DNA of 64,000 nt from Sphingobium soli (GTDB lineage: Bacteria > Pseudomonadota > Alphaproteobacteria > Sphingomonadales > Sphingomonadaceae), in assembly GCF_020782245.1 (NCBI RefSeq), contig NZ_JAJGNP010000004.1:124001-188000 (forward strand), read 5' to 3'. Under the pieces are notes generated by a model. That model had not been told where the DNA came from. It saw only the letters and a program-made list of their open reading frames with translations, and searched no databases. This document shows, piece after piece, positions 1 through 8,800 of the stretch. The position numbers were made by a program, and so were the translations under genes. Each line of letters opens with the position of its first letter. The first letter of the stretch is position 1.

Positions 1-231
1 CATGGTTGGAATCCCGCGCACGCCATATTTGCCCGGAGCATCGGGATTTTCATCGATATTGATCTTGGCGATGGTGACCTTGTCGCCCAGTTCCTCGGAG
101 ATTTCCTCCAGGGCCGGGCCGATCATCTTACACGGGCCGCACCATTCCGCCCAGAAATCGACCAGCACCGGCTTGTCGGCGGCGATCACGTCCTGCTGGA
201 AGCTGACATCGGTAACTGCCTTGGTGGCCAT
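1..231 (-). CDS. trxA: Thioredoxin (3' end cut by the window edge)
   Basis: The first 77 codons of a thioredoxin, the small cytoplasmic protein that reduces disulfides in ribonucleotide reductase, PAPS reductase and many other targets. The redox site WCGPCK is intact with cysteines at residues 31 and 34, the positions usual for the family, and the conserved GIPTM loop is the last part visible. The start is well supported: AAGGAGA lies seven bases before ATG. It follows addA on the same strand with a gap of about 30 bases, so it may be read from the long upstream transcript as well as from its own promoter. About 30 residues should lie beyond the window. Confidence 0.95.
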   Translation of the reverse strand, partial: MATKAVTDVSFQQDVIAADKPVLVDFWAEWCGPCKMIGPALEEISEELGDKVTIAKINIDENPDAPGKYGVRGIPTM

Positions 232-260
232 GGGTAAATCTCCTTTGCTTGGCGCAATAT

Positions 261-3200
261 CTAGGATGACGGAGCCGTCGGCTCAACGGGCGGGAGCGGC
301 AAAATTCCCTGCGCGCCGACAAAGCCCGGCTTGTGCGCTGCCAGCAGCGCTGGCGGCAGGGTGATGAGCCGCGGAACGCTGGTGTAGAGCAATCCGGCCT
401 CGATTTGGCGGCCGGGAAAGATCACGCCAAGCGCGGCGGCATAGGCCGCCATCTGGCGAAGGTGGGAGGTCGGCACGTCCGCCAGCGTCGATGGCGCGAC
501 GCGCCCCGTCTTGAAATCGACGAACTGCACCCGATCCGCCCCGACGCACAGGCGGTCCACCGTACCGGCGATGACCGCCTCCCCCACCACCGCCGCAATC
601 GGCGCTTCGGCGAGCGCGCCAGGGCCAAATAGATCAGCAAAGTCCGGCGCGTCGATCACCCGCAATGCCTGCTCGATCAACTGCTGGCGCTCATCTGCGT
701 CGATGAGCCCCTGTTGCGCCAGCCAGCGGTCGGCGGCAGATGCACGCTGATTGGTGCCCAGGCCAGGCAGTCGTTCGAACAAGGCATGCAACAACCGGCC
801 TTTCTCGGCCGCCGCGCGCATCGCGGGAGTAGGCGGAGGATAGGGAACATCATCCTCCACCTGAGCCGATGGCGCCAGCGGCCGCGGGGGCCTGGCTTCG
901 GCGGGCGCGGCCTGCCGAAGCCAGGCCGGCATGTCGGTAGCCAGATCGGCAGGCACATCCTCGACAGCCGCGTCCTTGGAGGGCAATTGCTCCGCCCCGC
1001 GCCAGCGCCGGGCGGCGCCCCATAAGGGGTCAGCCTCCCACTGCGCGCCCAGCGAAACCATCGCCCCTTCGACAGCGGCAAACCAGCTTTCCGGCTTGAC
1101 CTCGCCTTTGGCGCGCGGCCCCAGCGATCCTGCAACGACGAGCTTTTCCTCCGCCCGGGTGAGCGCCACATAGAGAAGCCGCCAATGCTCCTCCCGCTCG
1201 ATTTGAGCCGCCTCCTCTGCCACATCCCCGATGGGCCCTTGCCGCTCCGCCTTGCGCGGCGGCAGGATGGGGAGGCCATTCCACTCCAGCATGTCGGCGC
1301 GATTGCCCGCATCGGGGTCCAGGCACGCATCGGCCAGGATGACGATCGGCGCTTGCAATCCCTTCGCGCCATGCACCGTCAGCAGCCGCAGCATATCCCC
1401 CTGCCCCGCCGCGTCGCGGACGATCTCCACCTCGCCCCGGTCGAACCAGTCGATGAAGCGCTGGAGCGAGGGATGATCGTCCTGTTCGAATGCAAGCGCT
1501 GCGTTGAGCAATTCCTCAATCGGGTCGGCGGCTTCCGCGCCGAGCCGTGCGATCAGCTTGCGCCGGCCATCCATCGGCCCCGACACAATCGCTTCCAGAT
1601 AGCGGTAGGGCGTCGAGAAGTCCGCCACCGCCAGCAGATTCCGCAAAGGCCCGAGCGCCTCATCGTCCAGCGTCTGGTTCAGATGCCGCCACAGCCCCGT
1701 TCGGCGCCCAACCAGCCGGTTCATCAACTCGTCCTGGGTCCAGCCGATCAAGGGGGATACAAGCAGGGACGCCAGGTTGAGTTCGTCCTCCGGCTGAACC
1801 GCGAACCGCAAGGCCGCCAGCAAGTCGCGCACCGCGAGCGGCGCGTTGAGGCGCAGCCGGTCAATACCCGCAACCGCCACCTGCTCCTCATAAAGCCGCG
1901 CGACGATCAGTCGTGCCAGTTCGCTCCGCCGACGCACCAGGATCATGATGTCGCCCGCCCGCACCGGACGGCCCCGGCTCTCCAGCATGACGCCGTTGTC
2001 GATCCACTGCTTTATCTGCCGCGCGATCCGCTGCGCCAGCACGCGCTCCTGATCGTCAGCCCAATCCTCCTCGCCGTCCGCATCCTCGGTCATGTTGGCG
2101 ACAACCGGCTTCCACAACGTCACTTCGCCCGGATGGCGATTGGCGCTGTCATGATGGACCTCGCCCGCCTCCAGGCCGAGCCGCTCGGCACGCAGCGTGG
2201 CGATGGTGCGATCCACCACATCCAGGACCGCCGGCGTCGAACGGAAACTACGGTCGAGCGACAGGCTGTGAAAATCGTGACCTGCATCCATCGCATCGCG
2301 CTGGAACAACAATTGCGCGGCCGCGAAATTTTGGGGACTGGTGCCCTGAAATCCGAAAATGGCCTGCTTGAAATCGCCGACCGTAAACACGGTCCGAACC
2401 TTGTCGCCCTTTGCCCCCGCGCCGCTGAAAAATTCCTCCGCCAGCGTCCGGACGATCCGCCACTGCGCGGCATTGGTGTCCTGCGCTTCATCGACCAATA
2501 TATGGTCGATCCGCTGGTCCAGCTTGTAACGTATCCATTCGGCGATGCCGGGCTGCTCCAGCAGCGCGGCCGTACGCGCGATCAGGTCATCGAAATCGAC
2601 CGCGCCGGCCAGGCGTTTGGCGGTCGCATATTCGCGGGCATAGGCGCGCCCGGCATGAAGCGCCTGAGCGAGCAGCGCGGCGTAATCGGCGCGCAACTTG
2701 AGCGCGATCAGCTCGCCGCACCGGCTGTGCAACCGCGCCGCCATCTCGCCATAGCCGTCGATCGGCGGCACCCAGCCCCTGGCATCGATGATGTCGCCAT
2801 CCGCCTTCGCCCAGGCGCGATGCAATTCGATCAGGCCCGCAGCGCGGCCCGCCGGATCGAGCGCCCGCCACGCGGCAATGCGGTCGCACCGTTCCAGCCC
2901 GCGCCCCTTGCCCCAATCGGCATTGGCGCGCACGATCCAGTCGAGCGCCCGCATATCGAATATGTCGTCGCGGCACTGGTCGGCCAACCATTGGTCCACG
3001 TCACCATCCGGCAGCCCCAATTCGGCAGCGATCCATGGTGCAATGTGGGCAGGCAAGCCGCACAGCGCCTCGCCCCGTGCCGCACAGCGCATCAGAAAAG
3101 CTTCCGCGCCGCCTTCGCCCAAGCGCAGGCTGAGCGACTGGAGCGCTGTCATGATCGGGTCGTCGCCCTCTTCCTGCGCGCGCACCACCACGTCCGCCAG

Positions 3201-3695
3201 CGTCTGGCGGGCCAGGGCCGATTGCTCGCGCTGATCCAGCGGCCGAAAGCCCGGTGCCAGTTCAGCCTCCAATGGAAAGGCTGTCAGCAATTGCTGACAA
3301 AAGCCATGAATCGTCTGAATGCGCAGGCCACCGGTTGACTCCAGCACCTCGGCGAACAGGCGCCGGGCATGATCCTGCATCTGCGGGCCATGATCCTCGC
3401 CCAGCGCCATCAGGTCCGCCGCCAGCGCGGGGCCATCCATCTGGACCCACGCCGCCAGCCGATCATGGATGCGATCGGCCATTTCGGCCGCCCCCGCCTT
3501 GGTAAAGGTGAGGCAGAGGATATTCTCCGGCCGCACCCCCTGGAGCAGCAGGCGAAATACACGCGCGGTAAGGACATGGGTCTTTCCCGTCCCCGCCGAC
3601 GCCGACAGCCACACATGGGCGTCAGGTCCGGCAGCCCGTGCCTGATCGCCGAGCAATTTCTGAAGCGCGCGCGCCCTACCCATCGTCGCGGCCAT
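261..3695 (-). CDS. addA: AddA: UvrD-type helicase/nuclease subunit of the AddAB double-strand-break repair enzyme
   Basis: The 1144-residue AddA unwinds and resects broken DNA ends for RecA-dependent repair, the alphaproteobacterial counterpart of RecBCD. Walker A ([10 protein letters not shown]) is at residues 31-40, the UvrD-type VDFDD box at 366-370 and the Walker B box VDEAQD at 401-406. The C-terminal nuclease domain has FVDFKTG with Asp1060 and Lys1062, so both helicase and nuclease activity are expected. The start overlaps the end of addB by 20 bases and is preceded by GGAGG six bases before ATG, which decides between Met1 and Met5. This overlap implies coupled translation and matched AddA/AddB levels. 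Confidence 0.96.
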   Translation of the reverse strand: MAATMGRARALQKLLGDQARAAGPDAHVWLSASAGTGKTHVLTARVFRLLLQGVRPENILCLTFTKAGAAEMADRIHDRLAAWVQMDGPALAADLMALGEDHGPQMQDHARRLFAEVLESTGGLRIQTIHGFCQQLLTAFPLEAELAPGFRPLDQREQSALARQTLADVVVRAQEEGDDPIMTALQSLSLRLGEGGAEAFLMRCAARGEALCGLPAHIAPWIAAELGLPDGDVDQWLADQCRDDIFDMRALDWIVRANADWGKGRGLERCDRIAAWRALDPAGRAAGLIELHRAWAKADGDIIDARGWVPPIDGYGEMAARLHSRCGELIALKLRADYAALLAQALHAGRAYAREYATAKRLAGAVDFDDLIARTAALLEQPGIAEWIRYKLDQRIDHILVDEAQDTNAAQWRIVRTLAEEFFSGAGAKGDKVRTVFTVGDFKQAIFGFQGTSPQNFAAAQLLFQRDAMDAGHDFHSLSLDRSFRSTPAVLDVVDRTIATLRAERLGLEAGEVHHDSANRHPGEVTLWKPVVANMTEDADGEEDWADDQERVLAQRIARQIKQWIDNGVMLESRGRPVRAGDIMILVRRRSELARLIVARLYEEQVAVAGIDRLRLNAPLAVRDLLAALRFAVQPEDELNLASLLVSPLIGWTQDELMNRLVGRRTGLWRHLNQTLDDEALGPLRNLLAVADFSTPYRYLEAIVSGPMDGRRKLIARLGAEAADPIEELLNAALAFEQDDHPSLQRFIDWFDRGEVEIVRDAAGQGDMLRLLTVHGAKGLQAPIVILADACLDPDAGNRADMLEWNGLPILPPRKAERQGPIGDVAEEAAQIEREEHWRLLYVALTRAEEKLVVAGSLGPRAKGEVKPESWFAAVEGAMVSLGAQWEADPLWGAARRWRGAEQLPSKDAAVEDVPADLATDMPAWLRQAAPAEARPPRPLAPSAQVEDDVPYPPPTPAMRAAAEKGRLLHALFERLPGLGTNQRASAADRWLAQQGLIDADERQQLIEQALRVIDAPDFADLFGPGALAEAPIAAVVGEAVIAGTVDRLCVGADRVQFVDFKTGRVAPSTLADVPTSHLRQMAAYAAALGVIFPGRQIEAGLLYTSVPRLITLPPALLAAHKPGFVGAQGILPLPPVEPTAPSS

Positions 3696-6645
3696 ACCAT
3701 TCCTCCAGCCGCATCAACTGGTCATAATCGCCATAGTTGGCGACTTCGGGATTGAGCTGCGCCACGAAGGGCGCACTGCCCAGCAGATAGTCATTCGCCA
3801 GCCCTTCGAAATGGGCGTGGGCATGCGCCGTGAATTCCTGCGTGATGATCTTGTCGCGTTTTCCCAGCGGATCGACCGGCCGTTCCCGATATCCGAACTG
3901 GTCCCCCTTTTTGGCAAGCGACCAATATTCAAAGTCGCCGGCCACGGGCGCGGGGCCCAGTCCGTCGAAGCCGCCCATTTCCGCGATCACACCAAGCAGC
4001 CCCAGTTGAAGCGAGAAGCCTGCCTTCACCTGCCGCGCACTGGGCGGCTTGCCCGTCTTGTAATCGATGATGCCGATCCGACCGTCCGCCAGCCGGTCCA
4101 GCCTGTCGGCCTTGCCCATCAGCGTGACCCCCGCGACCTCAGCACGGCCTTCCTGTTCCACCGATATGATGGTCCGCCCTTCCGACTTGTCGCGCGCGAC
4201 CTCCGCCGCGATCCAACGGATCGATTCGATCAGGCGCGGTTGCCACAGAGCCTTGAGCAGCGGGTGAACTTCCGGCTGATCGAACATGGCGCGCGCGCGC
4301 GCTTCCAGGTCGGTGGGATCAAGCGTGCCCGCCTCCGCCCAGCGTTGCAGGACCTCATGGACGGCGGTGCCGCGCCAGGCCGGGCCGGCGTCGGCGTCTA
4401 CGGGATCGAGTCGCGCCAGGCGCAGAATGCGGCGCGCATAGAAAGCGAAGGGGTCGGCCTTGAGCCGGTCGACATCGGTCACCGGAATGACATGGGGCCG
4501 CACGGCTATCGGCGGGGATGGCGCGGGACGCCTCGCCGGGCCGTAAACCAACGGCGCATCGATTGCCCGCGCCATCGCCGCATAACGATCTGCGGTCTTC
4601 CACTGCGGCCCTGCCATCGCTTTCAGACGCAGCCACAGGCGCGATGCCACGGCCGGCCCGCCGCTGCCGCGCCGCGCGCGGGTGATGAGCACGCGCGGTG
4701 CGCCCAACGCGCCCGCAAAATCATGCGCGGCCAGCCCGATCCGTGTTTCCAGTCCCGGCAGGCCCAGGTCACGCCGGATGCGCGGGGCGAGCCAGGGGTC
4801 CGGCGCGGGCAAGCCGGGCCAAACGCCTTCGTTAAGCCCACCCAGGATCATGACGTCGGCCTGAGTCAGGCGCGCCTCAATAAGCCCCAGGATCGAAAGC
4901 CGTGGATGCCCGCCTTGCGGAGGGCGCACGGAAAGACCGCTCAGCATATCGTCAAGCAATGCCGGCAGCGCGCGCGCATCGGCCTGACGCGGCCCCTCCG
5001 GCGCTGCGGACTCCATGTCCGCGAACAGATCGGCGGCGGCATGACCATGATGACCCGCCCAGATCGCTTCCGCCGACAATAGGCTGGCCGCTTCCCGCAA
5101 CGCAGCGAGTTGCCCTGCGAGACCGGTGGTGGTGGCGAAAGCCGTTTCCAGCGGCTCCAGCAACGCCCGGGCGGTCGGCCACCAGGCGCGGACCTGATCG
5201 CGCAGCGTCCTCTGCCGGTCGTCGTCACGGGCGCGCAGCACCAGGTCTATGCCGTGCAGCCCGGCCTGCGGGCGCGGTCCGCGCAGCAGTAGGTCGAGCC
5301 CGCGCACCCCGTCCAGCCAGGCGATCCGCGCATCGCCCCGCATCACCAGCGGATGTTTCAGCAACGTCAGCAGCGGCACGGGAGCGAACCGCTCGGCCAC
5401 CGCTTGGGCCATCGCAATCAGCAGCGTCCCGGGCGGCAGGCGCGACAGGGGTTGCCCGGCGCTGTCATCCGCGTCGATCCCCCAGCGGCGGAGATGCGCC
5501 GATACGCGGGTTGCCAACTGCCGATCCGGCGTCACCAGCGCTGCCGTGCGTGCCGGCGTTTCCAGAACTTCGCGCAGCGCGATAGCGATCGCCTGCGCCT
5601 CCTCACCCGGGGTCGCGACTTCCAGCGCTTCGACGCCCGCCAGAGATCGGTCGGCGGTCTTGAGGTCGCGCCAGCGACTGGTGAGCCGCGGCGGCAGCAT
5701 CGCGTTGGAGATATTGCGCCCGCGCACGGCGCGCGCATCATGTTCGCTGCCCCAGCGCCACTGCGCGACATCGTCGCGGGTTGCGCTCATGCGGTCGAGC
5801 AATTGCTTGAGCGCATATTGCGGATGGCTTTCATGGCCGGGTACGCGCTGCCCGGTTGCAGGGTCGGGGTCGAACGGGCCGATCGCATCCCAGGCATCGG
5901 CATCCATATGCTGGTCCAGTCCGGCGAACACCACCATGCCGTCGGGCGTTTCAGCGATGCAGCGGAGCAGGCGGGCAATCGCCGGCGCCGTGGTCGAAAT
6001 GCCAGCGGCGACCACGGGACCGGAAGGCGGGTGCAGAGCCCATCGGGCAGTAAGCCGATCGAACAAACGGTTGCGCCGGTCGGCAAGGTCGATGCAACCG
6101 ATCCGCGCCAGTTCGGCGGGCCAGCGCGTGATCAGTATCGCGAACAGGGTCAAAGACACTTGCCAGTGGCGTGACAGGTCTGCGGAAAGGTCAATATCCC
6201 GCAGCGCGCGGGGTGAAATGCGCTCCACCTGCATCTGGTCCAGCACGGCGCCGAGGGCCTGGCCCAGCTGGAGCGCCTGCCCCGCATCCACCTCCGGCCG
6301 CACGTCCTGCACCATGCGCGCCAGCAGCATCTGACGGCGCATCGGATCAATGGCGGGCGGTATAGGCTCCTCTTCGCCCAGCGGGTCCAACGCGCCGCCG
6401 ACCTGTTCGCCCAGATCGGGATCGCCGATCGCGATCAGGCGTGGAAGCAGCAGTCCCCCGCCCGATTGCCGCACGAATGCGTCCCGCACCGCGCGAATGG
6501 CGCGGTTGTTGGGCAGCAGCACCATGGCTTGCGCCAGCGCCATCACATCGCCACGATGCTGCGCGAGCAGCCCTGTCACCAGGGCATCGGCAAAGGCGCG
6601 ATGCGCCGGGATGGTGAACAGGGCCGGACGGCTGCGCTCACCCAT
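3676..6645 (-). CDS. addB: AddB: nuclease subunit of the AddAB enzyme, alphaproteobacterial type
   Basis: This 989-residue partner of AddA carries the second nuclease and, in the family, helps Chi recognition. The C-terminal RecB-like nuclease shows GRIGIIDYKTGK with Asp861 as a metal ligand. I find no cysteine in roughly the last 240 residues, so the iron-sulfur staple described for Bacillus AddB cannot form here. The open frame runs further upstream to 6846, but the family N-terminus fits the ATG at 6645 (MGERSRPALFTIP). That ATG overlaps the murU stop by eight bases. The stop lies inside addA. The N-terminal half is a degenerate helicase fold without a standard P-loop. Confidence 0.94.
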   Translation of the reverse strand: MGERSRPALFTIPAHRAFADALVTGLLAQHRGDVMALAQAMVLLPNNRAIRAVRDAFVRQSGGGLLLPRLIAIGDPDLGEQVGGALDPLGEEEPIPPAIDPMRRQMLLARMVQDVRPEVDAGQALQLGQALGAVLDQMQVERISPRALRDIDLSADLSRHWQVSLTLFAILITRWPAELARIGCIDLADRRNRLFDRLTARWALHPPSGPVVAAGISTTAPAIARLLRCIAETPDGMVVFAGLDQHMDADAWDAIGPFDPDPATGQRVPGHESHPQYALKQLLDRMSATRDDVAQWRWGSEHDARAVRGRNISNAMLPPRLTSRWRDLKTADRSLAGVEALEVATPGEEAQAIAIALREVLETPARTAALVTPDRQLATRVSAHLRRWGIDADDSAGQPLSRLPPGTLLIAMAQAVAERFAPVPLLTLLKHPLVMRGDARIAWLDGVRGLDLLLRGPRPQAGLHGIDLVLRARDDDRQRTLRDQVRAWWPTARALLEPLETAFATTTGLAGQLAALREAASLLSAEAIWAGHHGHAAADLFADMESAAPEGPRQADARALPALLDDMLSGLSVRPPQGGHPRLSILGLIEARLTQADVMILGGLNEGVWPGLPAPDPWLAPRIRRDLGLPGLETRIGLAAHDFAGALGAPRVLITRARRGSGGPAVASRLWLRLKAMAGPQWKTADRYAAMARAIDAPLVYGPARRPAPSPPIAVRPHVIPVTDVDRLKADPFAFYARRILRLARLDPVDADAGPAWRGTAVHEVLQRWAEAGTLDPTDLEARARAMFDQPEVHPLLKALWQPRLIESIRWIAAEVARDKSEGRTIISVEQEGRAEVAGVTLMGKADRLDRLADGRIGIIDYKTGKPPSARQVKAGFSLQLGLLGVIAEMGGFDGLGPAPVAGDFEYWSLAKKGDQFGYRERPVDPLGKRDKIITQEFTAHAHAHFEGLANDYLLGSAPFVAQLNPEVANYGDYDQLMRLEEWYGRDDG

Positions 6646-7348
6646 AAGCGAGCGTGGATTCCACCACGGGGATCGCCGCGGGCGTGCCGACGTCGAACCA
6701 CAATCCCTGGTGCGATACGCCATAGAGACGACCCGCCGCGATAGCGCGGTTCCAGAAGATATTCGTGGAAAAGACGTCGCTCGGCGGATCGACCAGCAAT
6801 GCGGGAGACAGGATCTGGATACCGATATAGACGAAAGGCGCGACATGGCCTTCGCGCCGGCGGGTCAGCCTGCCGTCCGCGTCCATCCTGAAGTCACCCA
6901 TGCCGCTATGGCAATAGGCGCGGGCCTGCGGCACAAGCAGCAGCAACGCATCCATGCGCGCAGGATCCCACACGCGGCGCATCATGGCGAAGGTTTCCGC
7001 CGGGCCATCGACCCAGAAATTGTCGCTGTTGACGCAGAAGAAGGGCTGATCGCCGAGCAATGGCTTCGCCTTCATGAGGCCGCCGCCGGTTTCCAGCAGC
7101 TGCGCGCGCTCATCGGAAACGGTGAACTCCATCCCGCAGCGGCGCGCCTTCAGATGGGCTTCGACCGTGTCAGCGAGATAATGGACATTCACCACCACCT
7201 TGCGAACGCCCCCGGTTTCCAGCCGATCGAGCGCGTGATCCATCAGAGGCTTGCCGGCCACCTTGACCAAAGGTTTGGGGCGCGTTGCGGTAAGGGGGCG
7301 CATCCGCTTGCCCAGCCCCGCCGCCATCAGCATCGCCGTGTCGATCAT
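6638..7348 (-). CDS. murU: Nucleotidyltransferase, MurU-like (MurNAc-1-phosphate uridylyltransferase)
   Basis: A 236-residue sugar-1-phosphate nucleotidyltransferase. The N-terminal signature MAAGLGKRMRPLT followed by RPKPLVKVAGKP is the nucleotide-binding loop of the family. Because it directly follows an AmgK-like kinase, the likely reaction is UTP plus MurNAc-1-phosphate to UDP-MurNAc, the second step of the recycling pathway that bypasses de novo MurA/MurB synthesis in Pseudomonas and Caulobacter. The start at 7348 lies 10 bases after the amgK stop; the end overlaps the addB start. The function comes from this pairing, and a GlcNAc- or mannose-1-phosphate enzyme cannot be excluded from the sequence alone. 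Confidence 0.85.
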   Translation of the reverse strand: MIDTAMLMAAGLGKRMRPLTATRPKPLVKVAGKPLMDHALDRLETGGVRKVVVNVHYLADTVEAHLKARRCGMEFTVSDERAQLLETGGGLMKAKPLLGDQPFFCVNSDNFWVDGPAETFAMMRRVWDPARMDALLLLVPQARAYCHSGMGDFRMDADGRLTRRREGHVAPFVYIGIQILSPALLVDPPSDVFSTNIFWNRAIAAGRLYGVSHQGLWFDVGTPAAIPVVESTLAYG

Positions 7349-7358
7349 GGTCGCCGCC

Positions 7359-8357
7359 TTATGCCAGCGCGTAGGCTTCAAGCGCGCTATGCCGCTTTTC
7401 CGCCGGAATATTCTGCGCGAACCATGAAGCGACCGGCGCCAGCGCAGGATGGTCGAGATCGCGCTCCAGCAGGCTCCACATGCGCGGCAGATAGGACAGA
7501 TAGCGCGGCTTGCCATCCCGCTTCCACAAACGCGTGAAGATGCCGATGATCTTGGCGTTGCGCTGCGCGCCAAGCACGGCATAGGCCGCGTCGAAATCCG
7601 CTGGCGGCGACGCGATGGCGCGATAATGATCGAGCATCGCAGCCTCCACCGCCGGCGGGACGTCGCGCCGCGCATCCTGCAACAGGGATACAAGGTCATA
7701 GGCAGGGTGGCCGACCAGGGCATCCTGGAAATCCAGCAGCCCAAGGCCATGCGACGTCGGATCGTCGATCAGCATGATATTTTCCGCATGATAGTCGCGC
7801 AGGACAGTGACCGGCGCGCTGACCGACCGTTCGATCAGGGGCAGCACCTGGTCCCACACGCCGACATAGGCATCGACATCGACCGAAAGGCCAACAGCGG
7901 GGCAGTAATATTCGGTCAAAAGCCCCGTTTCGCGCTGGTATACGGCGCGGTCATAGGGCGGCAGGTCGGCTGGCGGCAGTCGGTGCAGTTCCGCCAGCAG
8001 ATCGACCGCGCGCGTATAGACGGCCAGTTCATCACCCGGATGCACATCCAGATGCTCCTTGACGCGCAGGTCGCCGAAATCCTCGATCAGTACCAGGCCG
8101 CGCTCCAGATCGCGCGCCAGGATGCGCGGTGCGGCAAATCCGTCCTGCCGCAACCGTTCGGCAATCGCAATGAAAGGGCGCGGGTCTTCCTGCGGCGGTG
8201 GGGCGTCCATCAACACGGCCTGCCCGCCAGACCTGACAACGCGGAAGTAGCGGCGGAAGGATGCGTCGCATGCCAAAGGCAGGATCGCGGCCTCCCCCCA
8301 ACCTGCCTGGGCAAGAAAAGCGGGAGCGGCAACGGGCGGGATCAAATCTGGGACCAT
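7359..8357 (-). CDS. amgK: Anomeric MurNAc/GlcNAc kinase, AmgK-like aminoglycoside-phosphotransferase fold
   Basis: A 332-residue cytoplasmic kinase of the APH/choline-kinase fold. The catalytic loop is LRDYHAENIML and the metal-binding segment LLDFQDALVGHPAYDL; the N-lobe carries ASFRRYFRV, seen in AmgK proteins. AmgK phosphorylates MurNAc at C1, feeding MurU next door, so the pair recycles cell-wall sugar and in other bacteria gives intrinsic fosfomycin tolerance. Start chosen at the ATG at 8357 (MVPDLIPP), which overlaps the end of tsaE by 16 bases; the open frame extends 39 codons further upstream but that would run deep into tsaE. Confidence 0.87.
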   Translation of the reverse strand: MVPDLIPPVAAPAFLAQAGWGEAAILPLACDASFRRYFRVVRSGGQAVLMDAPPPQEDPRPFIAIAERLRQDGFAAPRILARDLERGLVLIEDFGDLRVKEHLDVHPGDELAVYTRAVDLLAELHRLPPADLPPYDRAVYQRETGLLTEYYCPAVGLSVDVDAYVGVWDQVLPLIERSVSAPVTVLRDYHAENIMLIDDPTSHGLGLLDFQDALVGHPAYDLVSLLQDARRDVPPAVEAAMLDHYRAIASPPADFDAAYAVLGAQRNAKIIGIFTRLWKRDGKPRYLSYLPRMWSLLERDLDHPALAPVASWFAQNIPAEKRHSALEAYALA

Positions 8358-8800
8358 CGATCCGTCCAAGCGTCCGGCACGTCCGCTGTCAAGCGTCGCG
8401 CGCCATCCTCCAATATCTCTATGGTGAGGCGCAGGCTGTGCGGCCAGAGCGAGGTTCCCAGCCGATCGGGCCATTCGATCAACAGCAGGCCGTCCATCAA
8501 ATAGTCGCCCAGCGCCAACTCGTCGGCTTCCGCCACATCGTCCAGCCGGTAAAGATCGACATGCGTGACCGGCACCCTGACTTCCGGCACATCATAGGGT
8601 TGAACGATCGCGAAACTCGGGCTCGGCGCTTCGCCTTGCAGGCCGAGCGCCTCAAGCAAGCCGCGCGCCAGCGTGGTCTTGCCCGCGCCAAGCCCGCCCT
8701 CCAGCGCGATCACATCACCGATGCGCACGTGCCGGGCAAGGCGTCGACCCAAAGCGATCATTGCCGACTCGTCGGGGAGATCGACCGCAAGGTCAGCCAC
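8342..8800 (-). CDS. tsaE: TsaE: ATPase for threonylcarbamoyl-adenosine tRNA modification
   Basis: A 152-residue P-loop ATPase that works with TsaB and TsaD to make t6A at position 37 of ANN-decoding tRNAs. The Walker A motif GGLGAGKTTLARG begins at residue 35, and HVDLYRLD plus LLLIEWPDR are the typical later motifs. The start codon is GTG at 8800, overlapping the divL stop (GTGGCTGA); a later ATG at codon 14 is possible but would remove the LPDES segment that aligns with the family. It overlaps the downstream amgK start. Length and motifs are normal. Confidence 0.93.
   Translation of the reverse strand: MADLAVDLPDESAMIALGRRLARHVRIGDVIALEGGLGAGKTTLARGLLEALGLQGEAPSPSFAIVQPYDVPEVRVPVTHVDLYRLDDVAEADELALGDYLMDGLLLIEWPDRLGTSLWPHSLRLTIEILEDGARRLTADVPDAWTDRWSQI

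Noticed and set aside
1185-3338. Long plus-strand open frame (717 codons) opposite addA
   Set aside because: It lies entirely within addA in the antisense direction; its translation is rich in Arg, Gln and His and has no domain. It is a shadow caused by GC-rich third positions.
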